In this document: positions 62,632 to 64,000 of the stretch, piece after piece
How positions within the stretch are numbered: the stretch's first letter is position 1
How the letters are laid out: each line of letters begins with the position of its first letter
From: Paracoccaceae bacterium
GTDB taxonomy: Bacteria > Pseudomonadota > Alphaproteobacteria > Rhodobacterales > Rhodobacteraceae
Length of the DNA: 64,000 nucleotides
Direction: 5' to 3'
Assembly (NCBI GenBank): GCA_024742835.1
Contig: JANSXS010000005.1
Coordinates: forward strand, 52,956-116,955
Made by a program: the position numbers and the translations under genes
The notes under the pieces: generated by a model
Seen by the model: the letters and a program-made list of their open reading frames with translations, nothing else
The model's database searches: none
What the model was told of the DNA's origin: nothing

Positions 62632-63285
62632 ATGACAAAGGCGGCGGAAACAGCGCTTTATGCCCCGGTCAAGGCGTGGCTGGAGGCGCGGGGATACGAG
62701 GTGAAGGCAGAGATCGGCGCGGCCGATGTCATGGGCCTGCGCGAGGGACGCGCGCCTGTCGTGGTGGAGCTCAAGACAGGCTTTTCGCTGACCCTGTTGC
62801 AACAGGCGGTGGCGCGGCAGGCGCTGACGGACGAGGTTTACGTCGCCGTGCCGCGCTGGTCTGGCAAGGCGGGGTGGCGGGCCTTCAAGGGCAATATCGG
62901 GCTGTGCCGGCGGCTTGGTCTTGGCGTGCTGAGCGTGAGGGTGGAAGAGGGCGAGGTGCAGTGCCATTGCGACCCCGCGCCGTTCCGGCCGCGCAAATCC
63001 AAGGTCAAACGCGCAAGGCTGGAGGCCGAATTCGCCGCGCGCCGGGGCGATCCGAATCTGGGCGGTACGCGTGGCCCGATCGAGACGGCCTACAAGCAGG
63101 ACAGCCTTGCCTGTGCGCGGCATCTGGCGCTGTCGGGCCCGTGCAAGGGGGCCGAGGTGGCGCGCGCCACGGGGGTGGGGCGCGCAACACGGATCATGGC
63201 AGACAATCACGCGGGTTGGTTCCAGCGGGTCGCGCGTGGCATCTACGGGCTGACCGAACTGGGCGAAAGCGCCGCGCGCGACTAA
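62632..63285 (+). CDS. DUF2161 family putative PD-(D/E)XK-type phosphodiesterase
   Basis: 217 residues from the ATG at 62632; an in-frame GTG at 62587 would add 15. The front half has the shape of a restriction-fold nuclease: YEVKAEIGAADVMGL, then VVVELKTGFS (the E-x-K of PD-(D/E)XK) and LLQQAVARQAL. The C-terminal part resembles a winged helix (GAEVARATGVGRATRIM). Common single gene in Rhodobacterales, biological role unknown. Confidence 0.78.
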   Translation: MTKAAETALYAPVKAWLEARGYEVKAEIGAADVMGLREGRAPVVVELKTGFSLTLLQQAVARQALTDEVYVAVPRWSGKAGWRAFKGNIGLCRRLGLGVLSVRVEEGEVQCHCDPAPFRPRKSKVKRARLEAEFAARRGDPNLGGTRGPIETAYKQDSLACARHLALSGPCKGAEVARATGVGRATRIMADNHAGWFQRVARGIYGLTELGESAARD

Positions 63286-63291
63286 GCCGCG

Positions 63292-63999
63292 TCAGGGATC
63301 AAGGGCCTGTCGTTCTATCGTAAAGCCCTGCGCCTCAAGCAGGCGCAGCACGCCGATCTCGCCCGGCAGGTGCCCGGCCCCGAAGGCCAGGAAAAGCCGC
63401 TCTCCGGGCTGTGTTTCCGCCATCAGCGTATCAACCCACGCGCGATTGCGGCGTTCAAGAAAGATGTCGGTCAGCGCCGCGAAATCCGCCTTGGCCGTCG
63501 GCCCGCCATGTTCAAGCGACAGAAAGCGGGAAAATTCCCAGATCAGCGCGGTTTCTTCGGCCAGATACCGTTCGCGGATCGTGTAGGACAGATCGTCGGT
63601 ATCACCGGGCCAGGCAAGTGACAGGCGGATCAGGTCAAGCTGCTCTTCCATCGGCGCCGCGTCCAGTAGCCCGAGCAGTTCGGCGTAATCTTCCAGCGAC
63701 CGGCTGGGATTGCCCCGTGCTGCGGCCACGTCGCCCACAAGCGTGTCGATCCCCTGCGCCTTGAGCGCGCCGGACGTCATCTCGCAGGGGCCCATGCCCA
63801 GCATCATCGTCGCCCAAAGCGGTTTGAACTTTGCGGCCATGAACGGGGGGATGCCCCGCGCGCGCATGGCGTCGGCATAGGCGGTCCAGTCCTTTTCTCC
63901 CAGCAGGTCGATCAGGGTGGGCCCCTCTGTCAGGAACATCATCGACGGGTCACGCCCCATCGCGTCTTGCATCTCGGCCTGATCGGCGTTGGAGATTTC
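63292..63999 (-). CDS. TraB/GumN family protein (5'-truncated by window)
   Basis: About 235 residues of a longer protein, reading off the right edge with no stop or start (EISNADQAEMQDAM...). C-terminal blocks fit the family: LFLAFGAGHLPGEIGVLRLLEAQGF with the GxxH motif and IRERYLAEETALIW earlier. TraB/GumN proteins have a putative metal-hydrolase fold related to Tiki; function in bacteria uncertain. It is convergent with the DUF2161 gene with a six-base gap. Confidence 0.8.
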   Translation of the reverse strand, partial: EISNADQAEMQDAMGRDPSMMFLTEGPTLIDLLGEKDWTAYADAMRARGIPPFMAAKFKPLWATMMLGMGPCEMTSGALKAQGIDTLVGDVAAARGNPSRSLEDYAELLGLLDAAPMEEQLDLIRLSLAWPGDTDDLSYTIRERYLAEETALIWEFSRFLSLEHGGPTAKADFAALTDIFLERRNRAWVDTLMAETQPGERLFLAFGAGHLPGEIGVLRLLEAQGFTIERQALDP

Positions 64000-64000
64000 C

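Overview
This is a GC-rich chromosomal window from an alphaproteobacterium, most likely a Rhodobacterales/Roseobacter-type organism. The pointers are the pyrB - small membrane protein - PH-domain protein - pyrC-like - plsY cluster, the TauE plus TIGR02186 pair, a membrane-anchored c-type cytochrome related to CycM, an orphan Flp pilin, plant/alphaproteobacterial-type gshA, Mn-dependent pyrophosphatase, and a cluster resembling cysteate and dihydroxypropanesulfonate catabolism genes. The genus cannot be named from the sequence alone.

Layout. 1-5.4 kb: the end of clpS, an RsmC-like methyltransferase, an SDR protein, hemF, a lipid A-type acyltransferase, and a nitrile hydratase-family enzyme split over three genes. 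5.4-8.9 kb: a small membrane protein, dnaX, a protein tyrosine phosphatase-like protein, an orphan Flp pilin and the SRP RNA. 8.8-14.7 kb: a CpdB-like nucleotidase, nudC, an SRPBCC protein, pheA and a dihaem membrane cytochrome c. 14.8-22.5 kb: a complete yejABEF oligopeptide importer, a TauE/SafE exporter and its TIGR02186 partner. 22.5-25.4 kb: cobalamin genes (cbiB, an L-threonine-O-3-phosphate decarboxylase, DUF1636) and a degenerate receiver protein. 25.4-30.5 kb: a hydrolase-OsmC fusion, divergent hemE/hemC, and an ammonium transporter with a 56-codon companion gene. 31.1-33.1 kb: tRNA-Met followed by a decayed integrative element. 33.1-41.5 kb: YqgE, a DsbD-alpha-like protein, an RND pump with its adaptor, moaB, a phosphoesterase and a uracil-DNA glycosylase. 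41.7-45.5 kb: the pyrB...plsY cluster. 45.6-51.6 kb: gshA, rsmE, ubiA and an OmpA-family protein. 51.6-54.6 kb: racemase, CuyA-like and HpsN-like genes. 54.8-64 kb: a sirtuin, argDF, hrpB, meaB, ppaC, a DUF2161 protein and a partial TraB/GumN protein.

Most of the window is ordinary core genome with tight operons; ATGA, GTGA and TGATG overlaps are common. The only clearly accessory stretch is 31.1-33.1 kb. The items most worth a second look are a dispersed hairpin repeat family in four copies (24.8, 30.9, 32.2 and 45.6 kb), one of which truncates the integrase; the three-gene nitrile hydratase-family enzyme; a dihydroorotase homologue beside pyrB that has lost its metal ligands; several family members with a replaced key residue (SDR, lipid A-type acyltransferase, receiver domain); a palindrome cluster that is read into the N-terminus of a small protein after dnaX; and the hpsN-cuyA-racemase operon. 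I see no CRISPR array, no intact prophage, no rRNA operon and no clearly novel defence or biosynthetic system.
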